From: Shewanella kaireitica
GTDB taxonomy: Bacteria; Pseudomonadota; Gammaproteobacteria; Enterobacterales; Shewanellaceae
DNA length: 64,000 nt
Reading direction: 5' to 3'
NCBI RefSeq assembly: GCF_023284045.1
Contig: NZ_JAKIKQ010000001.1
Location: 124,001 to 188,000 of the forward strand
In this document: positions 36,994 through 46,647 of the stretch, piece after piece
Layout: every line of letters begins with the position of its first letter
Position numbering within the stretch: the first letter of the stretch is position 1
Notes under the pieces: generated by a model
What the model was told of the DNA's origin: nothing
Database searches by the model: none
What the model saw: only the letters and a program-made list of their open reading frames with translations
Position numbers and translations under genes: made by a program

Positions 36994-37839
36994 TTAACGA
37001 ATCAATAGCAGCGGAACAGTGCTTTTTAGCAGCACTTGTGTGGTGTTACTGCCAACAAAATACTGCCTTAATTTTGAGTGGCCGTAAGCTCCCATTACAA
37101 TCATTCCAAGCTGTTGTTGCTGTTGATAATCGAGTATTGCTGTATCTACATGGCCCGTTAATACCCGCTCGGTTACTCTTACCCCAGCATCTTTTAGCTG
37201 ATTTGACGCCTGTTTAAAAGCCGCAGTTTGATCGCCAGAGCCATTAATCATTACAAGATGACATTCGAGCCCAGTGAGCAAAGGGGTATTTTTTGCTTTT
37301 TCAATTAGTTTGTCGCTGGTTGCACTGCCGTCAAAAGCAATCATGTATGAGTTAGGTATGGCAAAGGTCTCACTCACCACCAAAGTGTGTGCTTTAATGC
37401 TTCTAACAACGCTCTCTAGCTGCGAACCAATAGCTTTTGAAGCGCTGTGTTCTTCACCTGAGCGACCAATAACCAGCACCCTTAGTTGATGTTCAATATC
37501 GCAGAGCGTTTCGAGTAAGCTACCATGGCGCTGTAATTTATAGATTTCATCGACCCCCTTAACATGCGCTAGCTCTTCAGCGTCATTGAGTAGTTGTTTT
37601 CCATGCTTCAGTGCCACTTTACTGCGTAATTCATCGAGCTCAACCAGTTCATTGAGCAGCTCTTCTTGACTGCCAATGCCTATTTGCCCTGATAGTTCAC
37701 TGACCACAGGCCTAGCTGTTCTATCAAGCACGTGCAGTAGAGTTAGTGGTGCTTTGACTTTCTGTGCAACCCACGCACTGGCTTCACAGGTGGCTAGGGT
37801 TAACTTAGAGCCATCGATACATGCAACTATATTTTTCAT
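36994..37839 (-). CDS. Tandem universal stress protein (UspA family)
   Basis: 281 residues with two Usp domains: about 1-140 (MKNIVACIDGS.. to VLVIGRSGEE) and about 150-281 (YMIAFDGSATS .. IVMGAYGHSKLRQYFVGS). The second has the ATP-binding GxxGHS..G-S pattern (GAYGHSKL..VGSNT); the first is degenerate (GRSGEEHS). I chose ATG 37839 because AAGGA lies eight bases before it; an ATG three codons upstream overlaps that site. It starts 11 bp after sulP and is surely co-transcribed. Tandem Usp proteins paired with SulP carriers may regulate or sense the transported anion, but that is inference. Confidence 0.85.
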   Translation of the reverse strand: MKNIVACIDGSKLTLATCEASAWVAQKVKAPLTLLHVLDRTARPVVSELSGQIGIGSQEELLNELVELDELRSKVALKHGKQLLNDAEELAHVKGVDEIYKLQRHGSLLETLCDIEHQLRVLVIGRSGEEHSASKAIGSQLESVVRSIKAHTLVVSETFAIPNSYMIAFDGSATSDKLIEKAKNTPLLTGLECHLVMINGSGDQTAAFKQASNQLKDAGVRVTERVLTGHVDTAILDYQQQQQLGMIVMGAYGHSKLRQYFVGSNTTQVLLKSTVPLLLIR

Positions 37840-37850
37840 CTGTCTCATCC

Positions 37851-39338
37851 TTAATGTCCAGCCAGTAGTCTTTCAATTTCTTCGGTTTTGTCGTGTACAC
37901 CAAACTTATCGACAATGGTGCGGGTCGCTTGATTCATGCCAATGAGGTTCACTTGGGTTGCTTCACGGCGAAACTTGATGACTACCTTGTCTAATGCGGA
38001 TACCGCGGTCACATCCCAAAAATGTGCAGCAGACAGATCGATGCTGACCGATTCTAAAACCTGTTTAAAATCAAACGAATCAATAAACTTATCCGCGGAT
38101 GCAAAAAACACTTGTCCGATAACACGATACTCACAGCTGTCATTTTCAACATTGTCACTCTTTACTACCATCATACGACTGATTTTGTTGGCGAAAAATA
38201 GCGATGCCAATAGAACACCAACAAATACACCAATCGCGAGGTTATGAGTCGCCACTACCACGACAACCGTCGTCAACATGACAATGTTGGTCGACAGTGG
38301 ATGTTTCTTCATGTCGATAATTGAGCGCCAAGAGAAGGTACCAATGGCTACCATTATCATGACGGCAACTAAGGCGGCCATTGGAATTTGCTTTAGCCAA
38401 GGGCCAAGAAATACCACCATGATCAGCAAGAATATCCCCGCCGAAAAACTGGATAGACGTCCACGGCCACCAGATTTGATGTTAATCATCGACTGACCAA
38501 TCATGGCACAACCTGCCATACCACCTAGTAAACCCGTTGATATATTGGCAATCCCTTGTCCCTTACATTCGCGATTTTTATCACTGCCGGTATCGGTAAG
38601 GTCATCGACAATGGTTGCGGTCATCATTGACTCTAACAGTCCTACAACAGCAAGTCCTAGAGAGTAAGGTAATACAATCAGTAAGGTATCGAGATTTAAC
38701 GGTACATCCGGCCATAAGAATATCGGCAAGGTATCGGGTAAGTCGCCCATATCGCCTACAGTGCGTATATCAACATCGAACATCATCACAAATGCTGTTA
38801 AGCCAACAATACAAACTAAAGGGGAGGGCACAATTTTGCCGATAACCGGTAAATAGGGAAACAGGTAGATAATCGCTAGCCCTGCCAATGTCATTGCATA
38901 GACATGCCAGGTGACATTGCTGAGTTCAGGAAGTTGCGCCATAAAAATGAGTATTGCTAAGGCATTCACAAACCCGGTGACCACCGAACGGGATACAAAG
39001 CGCATAAGATCCCCAAGTTTTAGATAACCTGCAAGGATCTGTAGTAGGCCTGTTAACACTGTTGCTGCGAGTACGTATTGCAAGCCATGTTCTTTGACTA
39101 GCGTAACCATTAACAGTGCCATCGCGCCAGTTGCCGCTGAAATCATTCCAGGGCGAGCACCGGTAAAGGCAATAACTACTGAAATACTGAATGAGGCATA
39201 AAGACCTACTTTGGGGTCGACACCAGCAATAATCGAAAAAGCGATAGCTTCTGGGATCAGCGCTAGGGCAACAACGATACCGGCGAGCATGTCGCCACGA
39301 ATATTAGATATCCAATCAATTTTGAAATTTTTAAACAT
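37851..39338 (-). CDS. SulP-family inorganic anion transporter with STAS domain
   Basis: A 495-residue protein: about ten to twelve membrane segments (about 15-385) and a C-terminal STAS domain (about 400-490). The signature [20 protein letters not shown] (about 20-39) and GLYASF identify SulP/SLC26 carriers, which move sulfate, bicarbonate or other anions with sodium or protons. The universal stress protein gene follows at once. Several marine SulP carriers with this pairing transport bicarbonate (BicA-like), so bicarbonate is as likely as sulfate. A MITE-like element ends 38 bp upstream of the start and may carry or displace the promoter. Confidence 0.88.
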   Translation of the reverse strand: MFKNFKIDWISNIRGDMLAGIVVALALIPEAIAFSIIAGVDPKVGLYASFSISVVIAFTGARPGMISAATGAMALLMVTLVKEHGLQYVLAATVLTGLLQILAGYLKLGDLMRFVSRSVVTGFVNALAILIFMAQLPELSNVTWHVYAMTLAGLAIIYLFPYLPVIGKIVPSPLVCIVGLTAFVMMFDVDIRTVGDMGDLPDTLPIFLWPDVPLNLDTLLIVLPYSLGLAVVGLLESMMTATIVDDLTDTGSDKNRECKGQGIANISTGLLGGMAGCAMIGQSMINIKSGGRGRLSSFSAGIFLLIMVVFLGPWLKQIPMAALVAVMIMVAIGTFSWRSIIDMKKHPLSTNIVMLTTVVVVVATHNLAIGVFVGVLLASLFFANKISRMMVVKSDNVENDSCEYRVIGQVFFASADKFIDSFDFKQVLESVSIDLSAAHFWDVTAVSALDKVVIKFRREATQVNLIGMNQATRTIVDKFGVHDKTEEIERLLAGH

Positions 39339-39376
39339 TGAACTCTCAGTTTACGCACGGCAGTTCGCACCAGAGG

Positions 39377-39645
39377 TAATACTAATCAGTATAAAGATTT
39401 GATCGCTCAGCGAGAGTTTAGCGGCTTTGAAGCAAGGCGATGAATGAAGAGCATAGTTATTCTACGCTCAAGTTCATTAACGCAGTATCAGAGCCGCTAA
39501 AACTCGCCAGTAGGAGTGTTTTGGGCTTGCTACTTCTACGTAGCATAAACTCATAAGGGAATAACCATTATGTCATTTATCCGCTTTTGAATTAGCTTGC
39601 CAAAAACGCTCTGAGTAGATCAACTTCTTATACTGATTGGTATAA
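39377..39645. mobile_element. MITE-like element A, 269 bp with terminal inverted repeats
   Basis: The left end TAATACTAATCAGTATAAAG.. (from 39377) and the right end ..TTATACTGATTGGTATAA (to 39645) are inverted copies over about 28 bp with five mismatches. It contains no gene. Internal stretches (ATAGTTATTCTA, AAGGGAATAACCATT) occur in the same order in the element at 46115-46379 read on the opposite strand. It lies 38 bp upstream of the SulP start codon. A transposase in trans would be needed. Confidence 0.7.
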
Positions 39646-40121
39646 GGCTGGAGTGTTATGCGTGCTTTTTTGATAAAATTTTGGCGCGGAAAATGGTCGT
39701 AGTGATTCGACAACGAATTAACAAGCGCAAAGAATTAAGTGTGATACTTAGTTAGCAATGAAAGCTATAGGGAGGGCAGAGCGTTAGGGTGGCGTCATTA
39801 GCACAGTGAGTAATTTCCTCTAGATTAATTTTGGCTGAATACTACACCTAATAAGGCGTCGTTTGTGTGATTAAGATCACGCTAGAGTCGTTTCAAATTT
39901 ATGCCAAGCCAAGCCAAGCCAAGCCAAGCCAAGCCACGCTCGCATAGCCGTTTAGGCGTTTATGGTTGAGGAGATGGCGTTGTAAATTAAGCTGTTAAAC
40001 CGCTTCGATATCTCACTGAATTGGCAATCTTGTGTTTGAGTGAGTTTAAAGCATAGTTAACTGACAAATAGCCGCGCAATTGGTTAGAATAAAGCAGATT
40101 TTAAAATTCAGAGTGACCACT
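39646..40121. other. Spacer upstream of mpl with a pentanucleotide array
   Basis: No gene is visible. The GCCAA array at 39903-39936 is the only obvious structure; the mpl promoter presumably lies in the last 150 bp. Confidence 0.5.
39903..39936 (+). repeat. GCCAA tandem repeat, 6.8 copies
   Basis: Six perfect GCCAA units plus GCCA. Such a pentamer array can expand or contract by slippage. It lies about 185 bp upstream of the mpl start, outside any coding sequence. Confidence 0.9.
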
Positions 40122-41507
40122 ATGCACGTACATATATTAGGGATTTGTGGCACCTTCATGGGCGGCCTTGCGCTGCTAGCAAGAGCTGAAGGGCACAAAG
40201 TGACAGGCAGTGATGCCAATGTATACCCGCCAATGAGCACTCAACTAGAAGAGCAAGGGATCGAGCTTATTCAAGGCTTTGACCCATCTCAATTAGGGCA
40301 AGGTGAAGATGATGCTCCTGATCTTGTCGTGATCGGCAATGCGATGAGCCGCGGTAACCCTTGTGTGGAAGCCGTGCTCAACCGTGGTCTTAAGTATACT
40401 TCTGGCCCACAGTTTTTAGCGGAGCATATTCTTGCTGAGCGCTGGGTATTGGCGGTTTCTGGTACTCATGGTAAAACCTCAACGGCTAGCATGTTGGCCT
40501 GGATTTTAGAAGATTGCGGCTATGAACCCGGTTTTTTAATTGGCGGTGTGCCGCAGAACTTTGGCGTATCAGCCCGGCTTGGAGGCTCGCCATTTTTTGT
40601 GGTGGAAGCCGATGAATATGACAGTGCATTTTTCGATAAACGCTCCAAGTTTGTACATTACCAGCCTCGTACCTTGGTGATTAATAATCTGGAGTTTGAT
40701 CATGCAGATATCTTTGATGACTTAAAAGCCATCCAACGCCAATTTAATCACGTAATACGTACTGTACCGGGAGAGGGTAAAGTCATTTGGCCTGCTGATG
40801 CTAAAAGTGTGCAGCAAGTTATTGAACTGGGTTGTTGGAGCGAACAGGAGATGTACCACCTAAACTCCGCAGCTACAGGTTGGTATGCCACTAACCATAG
40901 TGAAGACGGCCATGAGTTTGAAGTGTTCCTCGATGGTGATTCACAAGGTGTTGTTAATTGGCAGTTGATTGGCCAGCACAATATTGAAAATGCAGTAATG
41001 GCAATCGCAGCAGCTAGACATGTCGGGGTTAAGCCAGATGCCGCGATTGAAGCATTGGTTAAGTTTGCGCCGCCAAAACGCCGTATGGAGCTGATTGGTT
41101 GTGTTGCTGGTGTTGAAGTTTATGATGACTTTGCTCATCACCCTACAGCGATAACCACCTCTTTGGCAGGCATGCGAGCTAAAGTGGGGGCGGGAAAAGT
41201 GACAGTTATTTTAGAGCCGCGTTCAAACACCATGAAAAGTGGTGTGCACAAAGACACCTTAGCCAATTCATTGGCCTTGGCCAGTAATGCATATCTTTAT
41301 CAAGCGGGTAATATTGATTGGGATATAAGCGCTGCCATGAGTACAGCTGCAGTGCCTGTTGAAGTCTTATTCGATATTGATGAGATTATTGCTAAAGCCG
41401 TGGCTCAAGCTTGCAGCGGAGATACTATCATTGTGATGAGCAATGGAGGTTTTGGTGGTTTGCATCAAAAGTTACTTGCTCAGCTAAACAATAAAGCTAG
41501 CCACTAA
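40122..41507 (+). CDS. mpl: UDP-MurNAc:L-alanyl-gamma-D-glutamyl-meso-diaminopimelate ligase
   Basis: A 461-residue Mur-ligase family enzyme that reattaches the tripeptide released in murein turnover to UDP-MurNAc, in the cytoplasm. The start [20 protein letters not shown] is the usual Mpl N-terminus, so ATG 40122 is preferred over an upstream in-frame start. The ATP loop [11 protein letters not shown] lies at about 111-121, the Mur-ligase central region HADIFDDL at about 198-205, and [10 protein letters not shown] at about 338-347. It leads an mpl-ubiX-hpt cluster with gaps of 31 and 7 bp. Confidence 0.96.
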   Translation: MHVHILGICGTFMGGLALLARAEGHKVTGSDANVYPPMSTQLEEQGIELIQGFDPSQLGQGEDDAPDLVVIGNAMSRGNPCVEAVLNRGLKYTSGPQFLAEHILAERWVLAVSGTHGKTSTASMLAWILEDCGYEPGFLIGGVPQNFGVSARLGGSPFFVVEADEYDSAFFDKRSKFVHYQPRTLVINNLEFDHADIFDDLKAIQRQFNHVIRTVPGEGKVIWPADAKSVQQVIELGCWSEQEMYHLNSAATGWYATNHSEDGHEFEVFLDGDSQGVVNWQLIGQHNIENAVMAIAAARHVGVKPDAAIEALVKFAPPKRRMELIGCVAGVEVYDDFAHHPTAITTSLAGMRAKVGAGKVTVILEPRSNTMKSGVHKDTLANSLALASNAYLYQAGNIDWDISAAMSTAAVPVEVLFDIDEIIAKAVAQACSGDTIIVMSNGGFGGLHQKLLAQLNNKASH

Positions 41508-41538
41508 CATAGCGATTAAAATAGGTAATAGATTAAGC

Positions 41539-42192
41539 ATGAGTGTCACATATCAAAAAGCAGACAAGTCTATCAGTTTAGCTTGGACTGGCGCCTCTGG
41601 TGCACCCTATGGTTTGAGGTTATTGGAGATTTTGCTTAAGAGCGATTACCAAGTTTTCTTGATGATCTCATCTGCCGCAAGAGTGGTACTCGCCACAGAA
41701 CAAGGGTTGCAGTTAAGTGCCAATAGTGACAAAGCCAAAGCGCAGCTACTTGCACAGTTTGGCGATGTGGCCGGAGAGCTCATTGTACTCGGTAAGGAGG
41801 AGTGGTTTTCACCACCTGCGTCAGGTTCCGCAGCGCCTAAGCAGATGGTGATCTGTCCCTGTAGTACTGGAACTTTAGCCGCCGTTGCCACTGGGATGAG
41901 TAATAATTTACTAGAACGAGCGGCGGATGTTGTAATAAAAGAGCGTGGCCAATTGATACTTGTTCCAAGAGAAACTCCTTTTAGCGCCATACACTTAGAG
42001 CACATGTTGTCGCTATCTCGACTCGGTGCAACCATTATGCCTGCTGCGCCAGGCTTTTATCATAATCCCAAATCGATTGAAGATCTGGTAGACTTTATGG
42101 TCGCCCGGATTCTTGACCATTTGGGCGTCGACCATGCATTAACGAATCGTTGGGGTTATGAAAAGCATAATAGCAACGACATCGACTATTGA
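41539..42192 (+). CDS. ubiX: Flavin prenyltransferase UbiX
   Basis: 217 residues. The Rossmann-like motif [17 protein letters not shown] (about 14-30) and the C-terminal [14 protein letters not shown] (about 139-152) are the FMN and prenyl-phosphate binding regions of UbiX/Pad1. The enzyme makes prenylated FMN, the cofactor of UbiD decarboxylase in ubiquinone biosynthesis. [14 protein letters not shown] (about 111-124) is the conserved active-site helix. It follows mpl directly and has AGGTAATAG ahead of ATG 41539. Confidence 0.95.
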   Translation: MSVTYQKADKSISLAWTGASGAPYGLRLLEILLKSDYQVFLMISSAARVVLATEQGLQLSANSDKAKAQLLAQFGDVAGELIVLGKEEWFSPPASGSAAPKQMVICPCSTGTLAAVATGMSNNLLERAADVVIKERGQLILVPRETPFSAIHLEHMLSLSRLGATIMPAAPGFYHNPKSIEDLVDFMVARILDHLGVDHALTNRWGYEKHNSNDIDY

Positions 42193-42199
42193 GAGTTTT

Positions 42200-42733
42200 A
42201 TGAAACACACCACTGAAGTGATGATCTCTGCTGAAGAGATCGATCAAAAATTGGATATTTTGGCTGAGCAAATTAATGCTCATTACGCCGATAGTGACCG
42301 CCTGTTGATGGTAGGTCTGCTTAAAGGTTCTGTTGTATTTATGGCAGATCTTTGTCGACGTATTAAAGGCCACGTAGAGATCGATTTTATGTCGGTATCA
42401 AGCTATGGCAATGCCATGACAAGTAGCCGTGACGTAAAAATCCTTAAAGACGTGCAGTCCGAGATTCAGGGGCGTGATGTACTGATCGTTGAAGATCTTA
42501 TCGACTCAGGTAATACCTTAAATAAGGTACGTGAGATGTTACTTATCCGCGAACCAAAAAGTTTAGCCTTATGTACGCTGCTTGATAAGCCTGAACGCCG
42601 TGAAGTTAACGTACCTGTCGACTTTATCGGTTTTACCATTCCTGACGAGTTTATTGTTGGTTATGGTATCGACTATGCGGAGCAGTATCGTAACCTGCCT
42701 TACATCGCAAGAGTCGTTCCACTAGAAGACTAA
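42200..42733 (+). CDS. hpt: Hypoxanthine phosphoribosyltransferase
   Basis: 177 residues closely matching E. coli Hpt: N-terminus [15 protein letters not shown], the PRPP-binding loop [14 protein letters not shown] (about 95-108), the flexible loop SSYGNAM (about 68-74) and base-binding [10 protein letters not shown] (about 135-144). It converts hypoxanthine (and guanine) plus PRPP to IMP (GMP), recycling purine bases such as those that DeoD would free. ATG 42200 follows GAGAG by seven bases and lies 7 bp after ubiX. A terminator follows. Confidence 0.97.
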   Translation: MKHTTEVMISAEEIDQKLDILAEQINAHYADSDRLLMVGLLKGSVVFMADLCRRIKGHVEIDFMSVSSYGNAMTSSRDVKILKDVQSEIQGRDVLIVEDLIDSGNTLNKVREMLLIREPKSLALCTLLDKPERREVNVPVDFIGFTIPDEFIVGYGIDYAEQYRNLPYIARVVPLED

Positions 42734-42801
42734 TTTGGTCTCTTTAGCTTTAATCTAGTTTCAACGCTAGATTGAAGTTGGGAGCGCAATGTAAATTATT
42801 G

Positions 42802-42828
42802 ACTCCCGCTAATGCGGGAGTTTTTTTT
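42802..42828 (+). terminator. Intrinsic terminator after hpt
   Basis: ACTCCCGC (42802-42809) pairs with GCGGGAGT (42814-42821), followed by eight T. It separates hpt from yadGH. Confidence 0.95.
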
Positions 42829-42854
42829 ATTGATACAGATTGATTGGAATAATC

Positions 42855-43799
42855 ATGGCAAACACAGAAGCCGCCTTAGTTATTGACTCCCTAAAGAAAA
42901 CCTATAAAGGCGGAGTTGAGGCAGTAAAGGGCATTAGTTTAACCGTTAACAAGGGTGATTTTTTTGCACTGCTTGGGCCAAATGGAGCTGGTAAATCGAC
43001 AACGATTGGTGTGATTAGCTCCTTGGTACAAAAAAGTTCAGGCAGCGTGTCAGTGTTTGGACACGATATTGATAAAGAGCTTGAGCTTGCCAAACTCAGT
43101 ATTGGTTTAGTACCGCAAGAGTTTAATTTCAATCAATTTGAAACTGTGCAGCAAATAGTTGTTAATCAGGCTGGTTATTACGGCGTTAAGAAAGAAGTGG
43201 CGCTACAACGTGCTGAAAAGCATTTAAGTCAGCTAGATCTATGGGAAAAGCGTGATAGCCCTGCACGAGCCTTATCTGGTGGAATGAAGCGCCGTTTGAT
43301 GATTGCTCGCGCGCTGATGCATGAACCACAGCTTTTGATCTTAGATGAACCAACCGCAGGCGTAGACATTGAGCTTCGTCGTTCTATGTGGACATTTTTG
43401 ACTGAACTGAATGAGCAAGGTGTGACGATTATCCTCACCACTCACTATTTGGAAGAGGCAGAAATGCTGTGCCGAAATATCGGCATTATCGACAAAGGTG
43501 TGCTGGTGGAATGCACCACGATGAAGTCACTGCTAAGTCGATTGAACATGGAAACATTTATTCTTGATCTTGCTGGTGATCTGGCAGCTAAACCTGAGTT
43601 GTTAGAGATTGAAAGCCGTCTTACCGATGCGCATACGTTAGAAGTCGATGTAGCTAAAGATCAGAGCTTGAACGATGTGTTTGTGCAATTGAGTAAGCTT
43701 GATATTCAAGTATTGTCTATGCGTAATAAAGCTAACCGTCTAGAAGAGTTATTTGTCGAGCTGGTAGAGAAGGGCAAAATGGCTGGGGATCAACTATGA
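42855..43799 (+). CDS. yadG: ABC-2 transporter ATP-binding protein
   Basis: 314 residues. Walker A GPNGAGKST (about 38-46), signature LSGGMKRRLMIARAL (about 137-151), Walker B LLILDEPTAGVD (about 157-168) and the switch His in ILTTHYLEEAE (about 190-200). It pairs with the permease that overlaps it by four bases. E. coli has yadG-yadH next to hpt, as here; the exported substrate is unknown. ATG 42855 is preferred to an upstream TTG because GGAATAATC precedes it. Confidence 0.93.
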   Translation: MANTEAALVIDSLKKTYKGGVEAVKGISLTVNKGDFFALLGPNGAGKSTTIGVISSLVQKSSGSVSVFGHDIDKELELAKLSIGLVPQEFNFNQFETVQQIVVNQAGYYGVKKEVALQRAEKHLSQLDLWEKRDSPARALSGGMKRRLMIARALMHEPQLLILDEPTAGVDIELRRSMWTFLTELNEQGVTIILTTHYLEEAEMLCRNIGIIDKGVLVECTTMKSLLSRLNMETFILDLAGDLAAKPELLEIESRLTDAHTLEVDVAKDQSLNDVFVQLSKLDIQVLSMRNKANRLEELFVELVEKGKMAGDQL

Positions 43800-44572
43800 A
43801 TATGAAAGCGCTTTACTTTACAGCTTTTAAAAGTATCTTAACTAAAGAGATAAACCGTTTTACCCGCATATGGGTGCAAACATTAGTACCGCCAGCTATT
43901 AGTATGACTCTGTATTTCCTTATATTTGGTAATTTAGTTGGCAAGCGTATTGGTGAGATGGGCGGTGTGTCATACATGGAGTTTATAGCCCCAGGTTTAA
44001 TCATGATGGCGGTCATCACCAGTTCATACTCTAACGTGGCATCTTCCTTTTTTAGTGCGAAGTTTCAACGAAACTTAGAGGAGTTGATTGTCGCTCCTGT
44101 GCCGCATTACGTGATTATTGCTGGCTATGTTGGTGGCGGTGTTGCTCGCGGCCTCTGTGTGGGCACGATAGTGACCTTAGTGGCGCTGTTCTTTGTCGAT
44201 ATCAGCATTCAACATGTTGGGCTAGTCGCTGTTACCGTGTTTTTAACTGCGGTATTGTTTGCCTTAGCTGGCTTAATCAATGCGGTTTTTGCCAAGAGCT
44301 ACGACGATATTAGTATTGTTCCTACTTTTGTTTTAACGCCGCTCACTTACCTTGGCGGTGTATTTTACTCATTGTCTTTGTTACCAGACTTTTGGCAAGG
44401 AGTGTCAGCGTTAAACCCGGTGGTTTACATGATCAACGTATTCCGCTTTGGCTTTTTGGGTTACGCAGATATGAGTGTGCCTTTGTCTGTTGCTGTGATG
44501 GTTGGCTTCTGCGTGGGCTTCTGGAGCCTAGCTTATTACCTAATTTCACGTGGGATAGGCCTAAGAACCTAA
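43796..44572 (+). CDS. yadH: ABC-2 transporter permease
   Basis: 258 residues with six membrane segments of the ABC-2 type, including the LTYLGGVFYSLSLLPDFWQG loop and amphipathic helix (about 182-201). It starts within the ATGA overlap with yadG, so the two are translationally coupled. Together they form a half-exporter dimer in the inner membrane. A strong terminator follows at 44602. Confidence 0.93.
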   Translation: MNMKALYFTAFKSILTKEINRFTRIWVQTLVPPAISMTLYFLIFGNLVGKRIGEMGGVSYMEFIAPGLIMMAVITSSYSNVASSFFSAKFQRNLEELIVAPVPHYVIIAGYVGGGVARGLCVGTIVTLVALFFVDISIQHVGLVAVTVFLTAVLFALAGLINAVFAKSYDDISIVPTFVLTPLTYLGGVFYSLSLLPDFWQGVSALNPVVYMINVFRFGFLGYADMSVPLSVAVMVGFCVGFWSLAYYLISRGIGLRT

Positions 44573-44601
44573 CAGTATTATTAGCTTCAATAAGATCTGC
44601 A

Positions 44602-44632
44602 AAAAGCCAGCAATGTCATTGCTGGCTTTTTT
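44602..44632 (+). terminator. Intrinsic terminator after yadH
   Basis: AAAAGCCAGCAA (44602-44613) pairs with TTGCTGGCTTTT (44619-44630) plus TT. A-rich on the left, it may also serve the convergent gene. Confidence 0.9.
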
Positions 44633-44660
44633 ATTCGTTTATTTCTGTAGCAAGGGAAAG

Positions 44661-45002
44661 TTAATTTTGTTCGATAAATGCAACGATCTCAAATAGCTGC
44701 TCGATGGTATTAATCGTTAACTTACTGGTACAGCAGTGACCGTTTTGGCTGGCATATCGTTGAACAGTGCTGCGTAGCTGAGCTAAAGATATCTGTGGCG
44801 AAGCAATCTGTAACCTTGTCGGAAGATCTTCGCTAATCAAGTAACTGTTACCTGTATTATCAATAATATAACTACCTTTTAGTACGCCGAGCATATCTGT
44901 TTTTTCTGGCCAATCTTGTAAAGATTCAACAAGCAGCAAATCATCGCTATCTTGTTGTTGCAGTATGATAGGCCAGTTAACTTTGTCTAATAATATTGCC
45001 AT
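44661..45002 (-). CDS. DUF4144 family protein
   Basis: 113 residues from ATG 45002 (MAILLDKVNWP..), which has GGGAGGAC before it and overlaps the stop of the preceding gene by one base (TGATG). Cytoplasmic, acidic; residues SYIIDNTGNSYLI (about 44-56) and a helical C-terminus look like DUF4144, a family limited to Shewanella and relatives with unknown function. The overlap with the membrane-protein gene indicates translational coupling. Confidence 0.65.
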   Translation of the reverse strand: MAILLDKVNWPIILQQQDSDDLLLVESLQDWPEKTDMLGVLKGSYIIDNTGNSYLISEDLPTRLQIASPQISLAQLRSTVQRYASQNGHCCTSKLTINTIEQLFEIVAFIEQN

Positions 45003-45409
45003 CAGTCCTCCCGTTGCTGTAACCAAGGGTATTGTTTTTGGCAGGCATAATCAGCATAAGCTTGGGATTTGTCTTGAATGCTATCTGCGATGCCAAAGGC
45101 ATAGCCCTTGATATATACAAGCACGTAAAAAGCGCGCTGTTGACCGTTATCAAATGGCGTCAATAATGAATTGAGTCGTAGGTTAAGCTGCATATTATCA
45201 ATTTTCTTACCACTGCTCATTGCCAACTTTGAACAGACTAACATATCGATTATTTCGGGCTTACCCAATACTTTATTCGCAGTGTTAACAAAACCATGCA
45301 TCCCCATGCCACCGCGGCTGGCAATCATCTTTTGCAAGGTAATATAAGCGAAAGCTGTACCCAATAATAGGCCGAGTATAAAGAGAGCGATGTAGCTGAG
45401 TTTACGCAT
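45002..45409 (-). CDS. Small membrane-anchored protein of unknown function
   Basis: 135 residues from ATG 45409 (MRKLSYIALFILGLLLGTAF). One N-terminal membrane segment, then a soluble periplasmic domain with two cysteines (LVCSKLA and YACQKQY). No ribosome site stands out. It is followed immediately, with a one-base overlap, by the DUF4144 gene. I do not recognise the family. Confidence 0.6.
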   Translation of the reverse strand: MRKLSYIALFILGLLLGTAFAYITLQKMIASRGGMGMHGFVNTANKVLGKPEIIDMLVCSKLAMSSGKKIDNMQLNLRLNSLLTPFDNGQQRAFYVLVYIKGYAFGIADSIQDKSQAYADYACQKQYPWLQQRED

Positions 45410-45524
45410 GATGATAGCGGTGCTTTTATAATGGTAATAGATGAATATTACTCGGGTGGCATACAAAGCCTAGTTTCAATACTCTTATATGTGACATAAG
45501 CGGCTAGCGCAGTGCAGTAGTAAG

Positions 45525-46031
45525 CTATTTAGCGTCAGAAGTTTCTAAGGTAATCTGTTCTTTTCGATCGCCGAGTAACATTATGGTTGTCGCGTTGTTG
45601 GCAATAAGGTTATCAAAATGGCTATTCATCTCTTGAACTGATTCGATATATTCAGGATCAGTTGTCTCCTTTTTTTGCCAATACCGGTTACGTTCCAGTT
45701 TTTGTAACTCACTGGCTCTTAATATTTCAAAGTAACTATTTTCTTGTTTTAAGCGGTACACTTCACTGTCTAGAAGCTGTAATAAACGGGTTTTAGAAAT
45801 AACTTCTTTCTGCAGTAGTGCCCGCAGTGGATCGACAGTATTGGTGCGTTTATCTGAGTCAGTTTCGGTGGTAATGCCGAGTTGATACTCAATTTTGTGC
45901 TGTCGAAATTCTTTTGGGCAAGAATGCTGACTAAAGACGATCTTATCGCCTTTAATACACTTAAAAATGCTGTTTGCTGCAGCGGAACCACTAAACATTA
46001 AGCAAAGTATTGAGAGTATGACTTTCGTCAT
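45525..46031 (-). CDS. DUF4124-like secreted protein
   Basis: 168 residues from ATG 46031 (signal peptide KVILSILCLMFSGSAAA). The first 30 mature residues, IFKCIKGDKIVFSQHSCP, have the paired cysteines and aromatic pattern of the DUF4124 domain, common in small secreted proteins of gammaproteobacteria. The remainder is a charged helical region (about 75-140). An AAGGA ribosome site is ten bases before ATG. The role is unknown. A MITE-like element begins 83 bp upstream. Confidence 0.7.
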   Translation of the reverse strand: MTKVILSILCLMFSGSAAANSIFKCIKGDKIVFSQHSCPKEFRQHKIEYQLGITTETDSDKRTNTVDPLRALLQKEVISKTRLLQLLDSEVYRLKQENSYFEILRASELQKLERNRYWQKKETTDPEYIESVQEMNSHFDNLIANNATTIMLLGDRKEQITLETSDAK

Positions 46032-46114
46032 TGGGTTAAATATCCTTTTAGCCACAGATTCCATTACTTATCTCATCCGTATTCCGTGAGCATTTTTAGC
46101 GATGCTTGGTGTTA

Positions 46115-46379
46115 TACCAATTCCACTAAAGATGTGATCAATTCAGAGCTTTCTCAGGACTTTCAATTCAAGGCGCATTGTGGAATAAATGGTTATTCCC
46201 TTTTAAGACAATGCAACGCAGCAGTGAATGTCCTGAAAAGCTCACTGCGTGTGGGTTTTAAATCCCTTAATACGGCGCACGTGGCTTTCGATATAGAATA
46301 ACTATTAACTAAAACCCGCTTGCTTGTCTAAAGTGATTTAAATTCCCGCTGAATGACCAACTCTTTAATGGAATTGGTA
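46115..46379. mobile_element. MITE-like element B, 265 bp with terminal inverted repeats
   Basis: The ends TACCAATTCCACTAAAGA (46115-46132) and TCTTTAATGGAATTGGTA (46362-46379) are inverted copies with one mismatch. A possible TTA target duplication flanks it (46112-46114 and 46380-46382). It shares internal sequence, in the opposite orientation, with element A at 39377. A short frame inside it (46086-46301) is not a real gene. Confidence 0.75.
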
Positions 46380-46382
46380 TTA

Positions 46383-46647
46383 CTGTCGATACAAATGTGT
46401 GGTTTGTGTAATAAGCATACTATGACTTAACTAGAAAGATAAAACCAGTTTTTTGACGCCGGATTAGGATGAGAAATTATGTAGTTAAGCTAGATAATAC
46501 GGAGTTTTATAGCTGATATTTGTGTTCAGAGTTCAAAATATTGACATATAACCAAGCCTATTTGGTGAGATTAAATCGGCTGTAAGCAAAGCCATAAAAG
46601 CGATTGCTTAATAAGGCTCGAGCCAGCTGGCTTGAGCCTATGAAGGG
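46383..46647. other. Spacer after the MITE-like element
   Basis: No gene is visible. A palindromic hairpin AGGCTCgAGCCA/TGGCTtGAGCCT (46613-46638) follows panC and may terminate its transcript, though no strong T-run is present. Confidence 0.5.

Noticed and set aside
39903-39936. Possible CRISPR-like array
   Set aside because: The units are five bases and contiguous, with no spacers and no cas genes; it is a simple microsatellite.
46086-46301. Open frame of 71 codons
   Set aside because: It runs across the left end of MITE-like element B; it is explained by the repeat and lacks a ribosome site.
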